Counted from the stretch's first letter, positions 10,618-20,395 are shown. The stretch is DNA of 64,000 nt from Chlorogloea purpurea SAG 13.99 (GCA_016903695.1 JADQBB010000011.1:45710-109709), one strand, 5' to 3'. A program made the numbers and translations. The notes: generated from the letters alone by a model not told the origin.

Positions 10618-11811
10618 TTAATCGGGTAGCTTATACTGACTCACGATTTTCTGGGCGTATACGGGTACGTGACTCGCCAGCTTCTCCGGGTAATTACGCT
10701 TCACGTACAGATAATTGCGGGTGAAATGGGAATCGATCGAAAACCTGGCGTATTCTAAACCCTGGGGGCCGACTTTCTCGATTACCACCCCCATTAATTT
10801 CGCCGCCCACATCGGTAACGTTACGCCCTTATCATAAGCGGGGATGCTATTCTGTACCGCCCCTTTTCTATCCCCCTTCGACATTACCGGTTGCGTGTCC
10901 AATTGGTCTTTAACTAACTCCAGCATCTCCCGCCCGGTTTCATTACGCACGACAATCCACTGCCAGCCGAAGGGCGCGCCCATGTAACCCACGACTAAAT
11001 CGGCTAGAGAGTTTACATAATCGAAACAGGTCATACAGGAAGGAGCGAACACATCTTTTAACTTATTGGTTTTCAAACCGAAGAAAGGCACTTTTTCGAT
11101 CGAACCATCTTCGTGCTTGAAATGCACTTTAAAATCCTGCATGAATTCGTAATGGACTACCGTGTCGGGTGATTTGCTAGTGGTGTCGAGAAATTTCTGT
11201 AAACCGGCGCGGGTAACGTTATCCACGCAGGGTGTACCCAATACATAAAGCTTCTCTAATCCTAATTGTTTCTCGACACTCCTGAGAGCTTGAATCTGGC
11301 AACCGACACCGATGACTAACAGGCGTTTCATCCCCGATTTTTCCACCTGCTCTAATACTGATAGATTGGGGGAGAGAGTGGGTTTATTGACTCTGGCGGC
11401 TAATACTTCCTCGGCGGTTGTAGCGATGACCGGCAGGGGTTGAAATCTGTCTTCCGCGGTGTTTTGAACGCACACCACGCCTTCCACTAAACCCTTCTCT
11501 AACATTTTACAGGCGATCGAGCTAACTATCCCCGTCCACTGCGCCCCCTCTATCGGTTGCTGTTTTCTAGCACCCAACATTTCTTCGTGTACGCCGAAAT
11601 AGCAGTCATCGGGATTATCTAAATCGCGGGCCCGTCCGTGGGTTTGCTCTTCTAATTCGCTAATGTGTTGGGTGATGAAGGCGCAGGCGGATTTGACATA
11701 GTGAATGTAGTAAGTATCACACAGCCCGCACTCGCTGCATAGTTCTTTCGCAGGACGACGACTATTGGGGTTTAGGGCTTTCGATTTTTTGTGCGGTGCA
11801 GTCGAGGTCAT
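10618..11811 (-). CDS. bciB: 3,8-divinyl (proto)chlorophyllide 8-vinyl reductase, ferredoxin-dependent
   Basis: A 397-residue member of the FrhB/FdhB family, of the cyanobacterial Slr1923 type that reduces the 8-vinyl group of divinyl chlorophyllide. Iron-sulfur ligands are seen at C25, C28, C31 and C43 (CxxCxxCx11C), plus the downstream CMTCFDY. The VGCQIQALR and GTPCVDNVTR segments are characteristic of the family. The related plant enzyme is 7-hydroxymethyl chlorophyll a reductase, but one copy in a cyanobacterium points to BciB. I chose the ATG at 11811 over a GTG at 11835. Confidence 0.88.
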   Translation of the reverse strand: MTSTAPHKKSKALNPNSRRPAKELCSECGLCDTYYIHYVKSACAFITQHISELEEQTHGRARDLDNPDDCYFGVHEEMLGARKQQPIEGAQWTGIVSSIACKMLEKGLVEGVVCVQNTAEDRFQPLPVIATTAEEVLAARVNKPTLSPNLSVLEQVEKSGMKRLLVIGVGCQIQALRSVEKQLGLEKLYVLGTPCVDNVTRAGLQKFLDTTSKSPDTVVHYEFMQDFKVHFKHEDGSIEKVPFFGLKTNKLKDVFAPSCMTCFDYVNSLADLVVGYMGAPFGWQWIVVRNETGREMLELVKDQLDTQPVMSKGDRKGAVQNSIPAYDKGVTLPMWAAKLMGVVIEKVGPQGLEYARFSIDSHFTRNYLYVKRNYPEKLASHVPVYAQKIVSQYKLPD

Positions 11812-11997
11812 ATACCAGATAGCTTGAGGTTTCACGGTTAACAGTTTTTAAGTCTAGCGTATTATCGTTGGGGCTTAGTGTTTTCGTATAAAACCTTATG
11901 AAAATGGGGATGAGGCCATCGATGGATATTTCTCTGATACCGAGTTCGATCACTCTCTCCCCTCTCTCTTAAAATTGTTACCGATTTTTCCTAACAA

Positions 11998-13971
11998 TTA
12001 CAGCTTTTCTGTCAATTTGGTTAACACTTGATTCGATCGTTGGATGAAAGATTTCATGCCTTCAGGGTCAAAACCTTTCTGAGAGATCAAAGCTAGATCG
12101 TAGACGTGTAAACACAACATCTTAGCTAATTCCGCAGAGGGAGATTCCCCGCTACCAGTAACCACGCCGCCTTGACTTATCTGGAGTATTTGACCGATTA
12201 ACGGGTGATTCGTGTTAACAATTAAAACGTGTTGATCGGGAAAACTCATGCTTTGTTGTTGCATCCAAGCCGTCATCTCTTGCAGTCGCCGCATGGCTTC
12301 AGGCAATAAAACCATCGCCGGCGGTGTGGTCGTGGGGTCATCGGATTTCAACGCCTCCGTCTTAATATTAACCTTGGGATTATTAAGGGCTTTAATGAAG
12401 ATTTCTTGAACCAATTCTCCCTTAGTTTTGTTGGTGACAGGATCGACAATATCACTGGCTTGATCTTTTTCCAAAAGGGTTTGATCAAGTTCGGCATCCA
12501 CACGGGTGAACTTCACCTCGTTGTATTCTCTTTCCAAGAAAGGAACGAAATTACTGTCGATGAAAGAATCTAAATAAAGAACCTCGATTCCTTGGTTTTT
12601 ATACAGTTCCACGTAACCCGATTGCGTGCTGGGGTCGGTGCAATAAAACACTTTATTCTCGTGTTTCTCCTTGTTCCTTTCCAAATAGGCTTTTAAGGTG
12701 GTATAGCCTTCTTGTTCGATCGCTTCTAAGGGAGTTTTGGCAGTGCTAACCGATTCCCAAGCATCGCCCGACTCGGTTTGCACCTCTACCTCTGTTTCAG
12801 AAATCGCTGCTTTATAGGTAGTGCGATAGATGAGGATGTCTTTTACTTGGTCTTTAAATTTGTCCTCTTTTAAAGAACCGAATTTGATGAATGTTCCCAC
12901 ATCCTGCCAAGAGCGAATATATTCCTTAGCGTTTTCGTTGTAGAGGGATTTCAAACGATCGGCGATCTTTTTCGAGATGAAATTAGCTATGCCCCGGACG
13001 GTGCGATCGTTCGTCAGCGCACTCCTGGACACGTTCAAAGGAATATCGGGACTATCGATCACCCCTCTTAAAGGCATGAGAAAATCGGGGATTATCTCTT
13101 CACAGTGGTCGCTGACGAATACCTGATTACAGAATAGTTTGATCTGCCCTTTACTCACATCTACATCGGGTCTTAATTTTGGAAAATAGAGAATCCCATT
13201 GACGAGGAAAGGATAGTCTGTATTGAGATGCACCCACAGTAAAGGTTCTTCTTGGAAAGGGTGAAGATAATTATAAAACTCCAGATAATCTTCCTTGGTT
13301 AGATTTTGGGGTGACTCCTTCCAAATAGCCCGTTGCTTGTTGATAACTTCTCCATCTAGTTTAATAGGAACCGAGAGGAAATCAGAATAGGTTTTTACTA
13401 GTTGTTTGATGCGGCTAGGCTCTAAATATTCGCCCTCTTCATCTTGTAAAGTAAGGGTAATAGTAGTGCCGATTTCCGTGCGGGATGATTGGGTTAATTC
13501 AAATTCCGGTGAGCCATCACAAGACCAGTGGACTGCCCCCGCCCCTTCTTTATAGGAGAGAGTATCGATGTCTACTTGTTTCGCCACCATGAAAGCCGAG
13601 TAGAATCCTAAGCCGAAGTGCCCGATCAAATCATTGGCAGTTTTTTGATATTTCTGGATAAATTCTTCGGCGCTAGAAAAAGCTACTTGATTGATATATT
13701 TTTTCACTTCTTCTTGGGTCATACCGATACCGTTATCGGTGATCGATAGAGTGCGCTTATCTTTATCGATACAGAGACTTATCTCCGGTTCTCCCACCTG
13801 TTTCGTTACTTCCCCGGCGAGAGAGGCCATTTTTAGCTTAGCAATTGCGTCCACACTATTCGAGATCAATTCCCGCAAGAAAATCTCATGGTCAGTGTAG
13901 AGAGATTTTTTGATAATCGGGAAGATATTTTCGGTATGTATAGTGATATTGCCTTTTTCGAGCAGTGTCAT
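11998..13971 (-). CDS. htpG: Chaperone protein HtpG (Hsp90)
   Basis: A 657-residue cytosolic Hsp90. The N-terminal GHKL ATPase shows the Bergerat-fold motifs LRELISNSVDAIAKL, TDNGIGMT and GHFGLGFYSAFMVA. The middle domain carries the conserved GVIDSPDIPLNVSR loop. The C-terminus is the dimerisation region. It aids folding and stress tolerance and, in cyanobacteria, phycobilisome linker stability. It is a single-gene unit, with 186 bases back to bciB. Confidence 0.97.
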   Translation of the reverse strand: MTLLEKGNITIHTENIFPIIKKSLYTDHEIFLRELISNSVDAIAKLKMASLAGEVTKQVGEPEISLCIDKDKRTLSITDNGIGMTQEEVKKYINQVAFSSAEEFIQKYQKTANDLIGHFGLGFYSAFMVAKQVDIDTLSYKEGAGAVHWSCDGSPEFELTQSSRTEIGTTITLTLQDEEGEYLEPSRIKQLVKTYSDFLSVPIKLDGEVINKQRAIWKESPQNLTKEDYLEFYNYLHPFQEEPLLWVHLNTDYPFLVNGILYFPKLRPDVDVSKGQIKLFCNQVFVSDHCEEIIPDFLMPLRGVIDSPDIPLNVSRSALTNDRTVRGIANFISKKIADRLKSLYNENAKEYIRSWQDVGTFIKFGSLKEDKFKDQVKDILIYRTTYKAAISETEVEVQTESGDAWESVSTAKTPLEAIEQEGYTTLKAYLERNKEKHENKVFYCTDPSTQSGYVELYKNQGIEVLYLDSFIDSNFVPFLEREYNEVKFTRVDAELDQTLLEKDQASDIVDPVTNKTKGELVQEIFIKALNNPKVNIKTEALKSDDPTTTPPAMVLLPEAMRRLQEMTAWMQQQSMSFPDQHVLIVNTNHPLIGQILQISQGGVVTGSGESPSAELAKMLCLHVYDLALISQKGFDPEGMKSFIQRSNQVLTKLTEKL

Positions 13972-14160
13972 AAGCTTCGTTAGCGCCTAGAAATAAAGTA
14001 TTTAATATTCTAACTATATTATTTTAGTAGCGGCCTTTAGCAACAGGCACTACAGGGAATTATTCCCCCAAGTATTTCCGGTTATCCGTACTGAAGTTGT
14101 ATAATTCGTTGGTCGATCGAGAAATACGCGATGATTATAAAGAGGCAGCATCCCGTTTTT

Positions 14161-14251
14161 ACGACGACCGGCAACGACGACCGGCAACGACGACCGGCAA
14201 CGACGACCGGCAACGACGACCGGCAACGACGACCGGCAACGACGACCGGCA
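14161..14251. repeat. Seven exact tandem copies of a 13-bp unit
   Basis: The unit ACGACGACCGGCA repeats seven times without error from 14161 to 14251. It is GC-richer than its surroundings. The array ends directly in the first of several hairpins. Perfect identity of all copies points to recent expansion by slippage, so copy number should vary among strains. Confidence 0.95.
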
Positions 14252-14329
14252 GGGAATGAATTCCCTGCCTAATAGCAGAAGTCGGTTTAAACCGACTTGA
14301 GCTATTAGACCGTGATTTTAATCACGGTC
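14248..14329. repeat. Chain of three hairpins including a 40-bp near-perfect palindrome
   Basis: Hairpin 1: GGCAGGGAA (14248-14256) pairs with TTCCCTGCC (14261-14269) around a TGAA loop. Hairpin 2: a perfect 20-bp palindrome AAGTCGGTTTAAACCGACTT (14279-14298) is enclosed by CTAATAGC (14269-14276) and GCTATTAG (14301-14308), with only two unpaired bases on each side. Hairpin 3: GACCGTGAT (14308-14316) pairs with ATCACGGTC (14321-14329) around a TTTA loop. The stems abut or share an end base. Confidence 0.93.
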
Positions 14330-14408
14330 GGGTAAGGGATATAGTGCATAATTGGGATGCTCCCTATAAAGACAACACCGCTAAAAAACCTTCACACAAA
14401 TTACAACT

Positions 14409-15242
14409 ATGTCTCTCATCCAATGGTATCCAGGTCATATTGCCAAAGCAGAAAGGCAACTCAAAAACGGATTGAAACTAGTAGACGTGGTTCTAGAAGT
14501 AATCGACGCGCGTGTCCCTCTAGCTTCCCAACACCCCCAAGTCAAAGAATGGATAGGCGAGAAACCGAGAATATTAGTATTGAACCGCCTCGATATGATT
14601 CCCGAATCGGTGCGGCAACAATGGATAACCTGGTTTAAAAACCGAGGTCAAACCCCCTATTTCACTAACGCTAAAGCCGGAGAGGGAATTAAACCCATAT
14701 TGAAAGCCGCCCAGACAGTAGGTTCGGAGATTAACGAAAAACGTAAAAGTAGGGGAATGTTGCCGCGTCCGGTGCGGGCTGTGGTGATAGGATTTCCTAA
14801 CGTGGGTAAATCAGCTTTGATCAATCGTCTCTTAGGGCGTAAAGTTGTAGCCAGCGCCAGACGCGCCGGTGTTACCCGTCAATTGCAGTGGGTGAAAATT
14901 TCCGACACGTTAGAATTACTGGACGCGCCTGGAGTGATTCCCTCCCGCCTCTACAATCAGGACGACGCGGTTAAATTGGCTATTTGTCAGGATATAGGTG
15001 ACGCAGGTTACGATGACCAGAGAATTACCGCCGTCTTCGTGGATTTAGTAATCGGGTTGGGTTATGAGGGTGCTTTAGAGTCCCGCTACGGTTTAAGTAC
15101 GGGCACGATGACGGGAGAAGATTACATCGAGGAGTTAGGTCGGAAAAGTTATCAAGGTGATAAGCAACGGGCGACCATGCAGATACTCAATGATTTTCGT
15201 AAAGGTGTTCTAGGGGCTATACCTCTGGAGTTACCGCGTTAA
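14409..15242 (+). CDS. rbgA: Ribosome biogenesis GTPase (circularly permuted)
   Basis: A 277-residue YlqF/RbgA GTPase that assists late 50S subunit assembly. The G motifs are in the permuted order that defines the family: G4-like NRLD at 59-62 comes first, then the P-loop GFPNVGKSALI near 128-138, then G3 DAPG near 172-175. The N-terminal MSLIQWYPGHIAKAERQL is typical. The 3' end overlaps the convergent small gene at 15217 by 26 bases. Confidence 0.93.
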   Translation: MSLIQWYPGHIAKAERQLKNGLKLVDVVLEVIDARVPLASQHPQVKEWIGEKPRILVLNRLDMIPESVRQQWITWFKNRGQTPYFTNAKAGEGIKPILKAAQTVGSEINEKRKSRGMLPRPVRAVVIGFPNVGKSALINRLLGRKVVASARRAGVTRQLQWVKISDTLELLDAPGVIPSRLYNQDDAVKLAICQDIGDAGYDDQRITAVFVDLVIGLGYEGALESRYGLSTGTMTGEDYIEELGRKSYQGDKQRATMQILNDFRKGVLGAIPLELPR

Positions 15243-15534
15243 TCGGGAATTTGTGTTTATGCACCATTTCGAGAGCGTTACAGAAGCTATGAAGACGATT
15301 TAGTAAAGCATTATAGTAAGGGTAAGCGTCCTCTCGTTCCCCTTCGAGATAGGCATACAAAGTTAGTTCTGGTTCTGAAGCGAGGTTATCTTTGGGAATA
15401 TCTAAACCCGCCTCGGTTAAGCGTGTTGCCGCGATCGCGATCAGTAACGCCCCGATCGTGTTAGATTTACCATTGTGAAGATCGTTCAGTCCGGGCAAGA
15501 TTATTTCGGCTCCAGGCAAATCATCGAGATTCAT
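15217..15534 (-). CDS. Hypothetical protein, partner of DUF6036-like gene
   Basis: A 105-residue soluble protein that I do not recognise as a named family. It is rich in L and A, with a helical central part (LLIAIAATRLTEAGLD and YYNALLNRLHSFCNAL). Its ATG overlaps the TGA of the upstream nucleotidyltransferase-like gene by four bases, so the two are translationally coupled, as in toxin-antitoxin or AbiE-like pairs. That role is inference from architecture only. Its 3' end overlaps rbgA. Confidence 0.6.
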   Translation of the reverse strand: MNLDDLPGAEIILPGLNDLHNGKSNTIGALLIAIAATRLTEAGLDIPKDNLASEPELTLYAYLEGEREDAYPYYNALLNRLHSFCNALEMVHKHKFPINAVTPEV

Positions 15535-16100
15535 GAACGCTCCTCGGACTCTTGTTCTTGTAAACGTTGGCTCAAGTTCTCGACTCTGCTTCTAAGCACA
15601 TCAGAGTCAACGGAGGGGAATCGGATCAGGTCTGGTGCGATCGCTTCAAAGCAATTCCCCAACTGGTTCAAAGAAAATAATTTTTGTTCGTACATGGCTT
15701 CCACATCTTTCATGTCGCGGTCAAATCCCCTAGATAATTTAGAAAGAGCTTGGGCTGTAAAATCGTAGTGATAAAATGAGATTTGACCCCGTTTACCAAT
15801 GAATACGCTTCTATCACGCCATCCCGGAAGGGGGGGTAAGAAGTCCTGTGGAGATGCTAATTCGATATTGATGTTCAATTCTTGCTTGAGCTTGGCGATC
15901 GCTTGAAAAATACCCCGTGGTTCAGGGTCTAGACGAATATCAACATCAACCGTGGAGTTACGCCATCCAATCAGGAGGGCACTAGCTCCGCCTGTAAAGT
16001 AGATGCGGCCTGACCCCTGAGCATCTCTACCTAAAATTTGCATTAGGCGTTCTAACTTCTGAGAGTCAACGTTTTCCCTCATCTTTTTGCCGTTCCACAT
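15531..16100 (-). CDS. DUF6036-like nucleotidyltransferase-fold protein
   Basis: About 189 residues. YFTGGASALLIGWRNSTVDVDIRL matches the G-G-x-A-x-x-x and later DxD pattern of nucleotidyltransferase-fold proteins (DUF6036 or AbiEii-like), and an FLPPLPGWRDRSVFIG segment follows. The ATG at 16100 is preferred to the TTG at 16103. It is the first gene of a two-gene unit with the 105-residue protein and shares a four-base stop/start overlap. A toxin-antitoxin or phage-defence role is possible but not shown. Confidence 0.65.
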   Translation of the reverse strand: MWNGKKMRENVDSQKLERLMQILGRDAQGSGRIYFTGGASALLIGWRNSTVDVDIRLDPEPRGIFQAIAKLKQELNINIELASPQDFLPPLPGWRDRSVFIGKRGQISFYHYDFTAQALSKLSRGFDRDMKDVEAMYEQKLFSLNQLGNCFEAIAPDLIRFPSVDSDVLRSRVENLSQRLQEQESEERS

Positions 16101-16245
16101 CAAATCGCCAAACTAAGCTTTATTCTATATCCGCGTAGTTCGTAAATGCCACAAGACCGAGTAAATTCAGATAAGGTTCTTAGTTGAGTTTAGCGGGCCT
16201 ATCTAAGCGTTAGGATATAATTCGTGCCTCATTACATCGATTACC

Positions 16246-16629
16246 ATGACTCAATCTACTGAAGTGAAATACGGGGAGAGGGATATACAGGAAGGGAAAC
16301 TGATCACCTTTCCCAACCCTCGCCCCGGTAGACGCTACGACGTGCATATCACCTTACCGGAATTTACCTGTAAGTGTCCCTTCTCCGGTTATCCCGATTT
16401 CGCCACCATCTATGTAACCTATATCCCCGATGGTAAAGTGATCGAACTCAAAGGCATCAAACTGTACATCAATAGCTACCGGGATAAATATATCTCCCAC
16501 GAAGAGGTTATCAATCAAATCCTCGATGATCTAGTAGCCGCCGCCGAACCACTGGAAATGAAGATAAAAGGCGATTTCAATCCCAGGGGTAACGTGCATA
16601 CAGTGGTAGAAGTGACCTACACCAAGTAA
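16246..16629 (+). CDS. queF: NADPH-dependent 7-cyano-7-deazaguanine reductase
   Basis: A 127-residue unimodular QueF that reduces preQ0 to preQ1 in queuosine biosynthesis. The active-site segment EFTCKCPFSGYPDF (39-52) supplies the nucleophilic cysteine C44 and the acid D51. The family E-L-K substrate-binding element is seen as VIELKGIKLY. A TATAAT box lies at 16216-16221, 25 bases before the ATG; no good -35 element at standard spacing is seen. I saw no preQ1 riboswitch in the leader. Confidence 0.95.
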   Translation: MTQSTEVKYGERDIQEGKLITFPNPRPGRRYDVHITLPEFTCKCPFSGYPDFATIYVTYIPDGKVIELKGIKLYINSYRDKYISHEEVINQILDDLVAAAEPLEMKIKGDFNPRGNVHTVVEVTYTK

Positions 16630-16630
16630 C

Positions 16631-19600
16631 CTATTCCCACGACTGTAACTGTTGTAGGACATTATTCCACAGGGACATCACTTGTTCTCGGAGTCGCTCG
16701 AATAAAGCGGCTACTGAGATCATGATAATACCGATGAGAAGACCGATCGCCCATTTCAAAAATGAATAACTCCAACTCAACAAAATTAACTGGTAAAACA
16801 CTGTCAGCATGAAAGTAATCGTGCCCACGAACAGGAAGGCGCGAACTCTGAAACCCAATCCCACCAGTAAAGTTAATAAACTGATGGAAGCCGGTATCAA
16901 ACCGCCGGTTTCTTGATGGAATAATAAAGCCGTCACGCAAATCAAGCCACTACCCGCCACTCGCCAATTATGCCGCTGTTGCCTGCGCCCTTTGAGAATA
17001 GGGTCTACCGTGGAAATATAAAGGATGGATAAGCCCAACATACTGCCCCAGTAAAACACATCCCCAAAATCGTTATCGATTAAAAATTTCGCCAGCATCC
17101 AGTTAAAGAATACCAAACTCGCGTAACTCCAGCGAATCTTGTCCGACTCCATACTTACATAGGCGTAGAATAAAGCGATAAAGGCGAGACTCGGATAGGA
17201 TATAGAACCGAAAGTGAATAGGGCGGTAACGAGGGGTAAAAATAAAGCCATTCGTTGCCAAGGATTAACGCGCCATCCCCAAGTCTGCCACGGTAAATTA
17301 TAGATGCAGAAACTAAACACCGCCCCTACTAAACCGTAAAGCCAATCATAACTTCCCAAACCCGGATAGGTAAGGCGCAGTATCACTATAGTCACGAAGA
17401 AATCCATACCACCCCAGTAAACCCATTTATCTTTCCCGGAGATAAAGCCTTCTCGCCAAGAGTACAGAGAAGTGAGGAGGCTTAGAAATAACAAGTAAGG
17501 GGAAGGGTATAAAGAGACCATACCGCCTAGCTTGAGGGGCAAAGAAATAAGCCAGTAGGTGTGAGCGATCGCTTTCCCCTGATTCACGGTTAAATAAAGT
17601 AAAGACACATACCGTCTCAACAACAGACGATGAATAATAGCGATAACCACGCTCACCACCGATAATAAGAGAAAGAAATTAGCCAGATTGCGATCGCTTG
17701 ACCGACTCGCCGCATAGAAAACCTCTTCGTAAATTCCTAGAGACACGCCCACCAGAGAGAGGATAGCCAAGGAGTTGCCTCGCTCAAAACGACGACTGAC
17801 GGCTAGACCCAAAAGCGCAGCGACAACGGTCAAACCTCCCGTGTAGGCGTTAAACTGGCCCAGCCGCCACAGTATCCCCACCCCTCCGTAAAAAAGAGGG
17901 AAGAATTTTATAGATACTAAATGATCGTAACGAGTCGCTAACTTTCGAGTTAAGAAAAAAGCCAACCAACCGACGATTAGATTAACCACGGCTAAAAGTA
18001 AAAAACTTTCCCGCAGATGCCAAAGAGTTTCCACGATAAAGACTTCCCCAAGCCACACCGCGCCCCAAACGACAAGATTATCGAGACGGCTTCTGTGAGT
18101 GTAGAGAAGTACCGCCGCCAATAACACCGGCGATAACCACCACTGCCAAGAGGTATTAGTAATAGTCAAGACACTGGCCACACTATGTAGGGTTAAGCGT
18201 AGAGTATTCCAGATAAAGAAAAGTATTCCCCACTCATAACAGGCTTTCCCCGTTAAAGATAAGAAACTATTTTCTCGCCCTCGTAGAGGCAAACTGACCA
18301 ACCATAAAACCCCCACCAACAGGCATTGAAATAATAGCCAATTGCCATCGACATATAATGTCCATAAAGGCGGCGACTTGAATCCGTATTCCCAAACCCC
18401 TAATAGTCCAGTGGCGAGAACAAAACCTATATGCGATCGAGTCGTTAACAGTCGGGGCAGATAATAACTATTGGTTGCCATCACCACGCTGCTGATACCG
18501 AAACTCATCAGACGTACAGGAGACTGCCAGAGGGTTAAAGCGATGGCAACAATCAAGGCGTAGCAACTAATCGTAATCCCTTGACTTTTGCGATTATCTT
18601 CTCCCAGTACCCCCACGAGGGTAAAAGTCGCCGGTGTCAATAACCACCATAAACTCTCAACGTTAAGATTTTGCGTCACCCAGAAAAATAAAGCGTAACT
18701 CACCCCGGCTAACAGGCATCCGAAAAACCAAGCCGAATCATAAAAAGATTGCCAGAGAGGTCTGTCTGACCGTCTTATACTCAATAGCAATTCCATCACT
18801 GTAAAAGCCAGAGTGATTAACGCCCAAGAGAAATTATTCAGACTCGGATAGATAGCGTCGATAAAAGAGGCAACAGTCAACAAACCAACTGCGTGGCCCA
18901 CACGAATGAGAAATTTTGCTCGACTGCCCGATGAAATAACATAAATGAGGGTGACGGTAGAGAGAAGCAGATTGAAAGACCGCCCCCAAACATTGGTCAA
19001 ACTGATAAGGGTTAATACTATCCCCAAAGCGAAACTTAAATACTGGGCTAACTGCGCCAAAGCTTTTTTATCCTGCCGCCGCAACCAACGGGAGAAAATC
19101 ACCCAGATGATCACGTAGGGAAATAAAGTCACTCCGTAAAGATTGGGAAAGTAACCCGTTGAGCCGGTTGTATTCAGCCACAGAGTCACAGCGCTTTCTC
19201 GCCAACCGGGGGGCAACAAGTCCCGCCAGCGGAATAAAGATTGCAACCCGAAAAGAAACAAAGCGATTATATTAATCGATCGCCAATTAGCCCGTAATCT
19301 TCTATAGAAAAAATGTAAGACTAGTAAACTTACCCCTACAGATTGCCAAGACCAATAATTATCGAGAGTTATTAACCAGGCTAGTCCTAATAATCCGATC
19401 GCAACCCGATCGAATAAGTTTTTTAAAAATGTATTTTCTCCCTCTCGATTTTCAATTTCGTAGTAGTAGGGAGTTAGCCAACCCATAACACCCAAAGGTA
19501 AGCCTATTTGCCATAGGGATAATTGCCGTATGAAGATTATTCTCAGTAGTAATGTTGCTAAAGCGTAAATCGCTAATCTGGTGCTGAATTGGGCCGTTAG

Positions 19601-20395
19601 ATGCCTGTTATTTCTACCGAATACTAAAACCGAGGCAACCCCAATACTACCTATATAAACCGCCGATAAAGATACGCTATTGGTTCCCCATCTCAGGTGT
19701 AATAGGGATAGTAGTAAGAAAAGTAAATCCGTGACCGCTAATGTGCCATTTTCCTCGTTATACGCTTTGCGGTAATATAAATAAAATAAGACAGTTATGG
19801 CCGATACGGCCCCGATTATCCCAGGGGTCGAGCGCCCGATCGAGAAAGTATCGATCGCCCAGATATTAATAGGAATTAATAAGGTAAATACTACTTGTAA
19901 AGTTTGTGCCGTTAACTGTAAATTAATTTGTTTTCTCGCCCAACTGCCGACGATAAAAAATATTAGAGTGTAACCCCATAAAATAGCGTACTGACCGAGG
20001 TTAGAAATATTATTCCACTGCGTACCCGCTAAAAGCGTCGAAGAAACGATTACTAAAAATAAACCTAAAAATAATAACCATCTAACGCTCAATTCAGCTC
20101 GGAACGACTGCCAAAGTTTATTGAATAGATTGATGTTCTCGGTTACTACGGGTACAGGTTCGGGAATTATTTCCTCGGCAAAAGAAGTATTGGTGATTAC
20201 GGTGGGTTTCGCCGTTACCATTTCTAACACGGCACAGGACAAATACTTCTTACTTAAAAACTTAATTTCCTGATCATCGATCAAACCCAAAACCCGCCAA
20301 TATTCCAACCCATCTAAGATTCTGGGATGGGCGAAATCGATCGCTATATTTCCCCTAATTTCCCTATCAGTATCATCCTGAGCCATAGTAAACAT
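16631..20395 (-). CDS. Giant polytopic membrane protein of unknown function
   Basis: A protein of about 1254 residues. An N-terminal soluble part (about 1-95) includes a helical ILDGLEYWRVLGLIDDQEIKFL segment reminiscent of DUF2157-type proteins. It is followed by a long run of hydrophobic helices, by eye around 30-40 membrane segments with few soluble loops. No transporter, glycosyltransferase or channel motif was recognised. The ATG at 20395 is the first ATG; a TTG at 20407 and an ATG at 20386 are alternatives. Its stop lies one base from the queF stop (convergent). Confidence 0.8.
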   Translation of the reverse strand: MFTMAQDDTDREIRGNIAIDFAHPRILDGLEYWRVLGLIDDQEIKFLSKKYLSCAVLEMVTAKPTVITNTSFAEEIIPEPVPVVTENINLFNKLWQSFRAELSVRWLLFLGLFLVIVSSTLLAGTQWNNISNLGQYAILWGYTLIFFIVGSWARKQINLQLTAQTLQVVFTLLIPINIWAIDTFSIGRSTPGIIGAVSAITVLFYLYYRKAYNEENGTLAVTDLLFLLLSLLHLRWGTNSVSLSAVYIGSIGVASVLVFGRNNRHLTAQFSTRLAIYALATLLLRIIFIRQLSLWQIGLPLGVMGWLTPYYYEIENREGENTFLKNLFDRVAIGLLGLAWLITLDNYWSWQSVGVSLLVLHFFYRRLRANWRSINIIALFLFGLQSLFRWRDLLPPGWRESAVTLWLNTTGSTGYFPNLYGVTLFPYVIIWVIFSRWLRRQDKKALAQLAQYLSFALGIVLTLISLTNVWGRSFNLLLSTVTLIYVISSGSRAKFLIRVGHAVGLLTVASFIDAIYPSLNNFSWALITLAFTVMELLLSIRRSDRPLWQSFYDSAWFFGCLLAGVSYALFFWVTQNLNVESLWWLLTPATFTLVGVLGEDNRKSQGITISCYALIVAIALTLWQSPVRLMSFGISSVVMATNSYYLPRLLTTRSHIGFVLATGLLGVWEYGFKSPPLWTLYVDGNWLLFQCLLVGVLWLVSLPLRGRENSFLSLTGKACYEWGILFFIWNTLRLTLHSVASVLTITNTSWQWWLSPVLLAAVLLYTHRSRLDNLVVWGAVWLGEVFIVETLWHLRESFLLLAVVNLIVGWLAFFLTRKLATRYDHLVSIKFFPLFYGGVGILWRLGQFNAYTGGLTVVAALLGLAVSRRFERGNSLAILSLVGVSLGIYEEVFYAASRSSDRNLANFFLLLSVVSVVIAIIHRLLLRRYVSLLYLTVNQGKAIAHTYWLISLPLKLGGMVSLYPSPYLLFLSLLTSLYSWREGFISGKDKWVYWGGMDFFVTIVILRLTYPGLGSYDWLYGLVGAVFSFCIYNLPWQTWGWRVNPWQRMALFLPLVTALFTFGSISYPSLAFIALFYAYVSMESDKIRWSYASLVFFNWMLAKFLIDNDFGDVFYWGSMLGLSILYISTVDPILKGRRQQRHNWRVAGSGLICVTALLFHQETGGLIPASISLLTLLVGLGFRVRAFLFVGTITFMLTVFYQLILLSWSYSFLKWAIGLLIGIIMISVAALFERLREQVMSLWNNVLQQLQSWE

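Larger units (their letters stand above)
13972..14408. other. Gene-free spacer between htpG and rbgA with repeat block
   Basis: No credible coding region lies here. An open frame that crosses the tandem repeat exists only because the 13-bp unit has no stop codon. The spacer holds the tandem repeat and hairpin chain annotated separately. The last 80 bases must contain the rbgA promoter. Confidence 0.7.

Noticed and set aside
14097..14300. Open frame of 67 codons across the tandem repeat
   Set aside because: The frame stays open only because the 13-bp unit lacks stops; the protein would be a 13-residue repeat with no start context, and the DNA is explained by repeats and palindromes.
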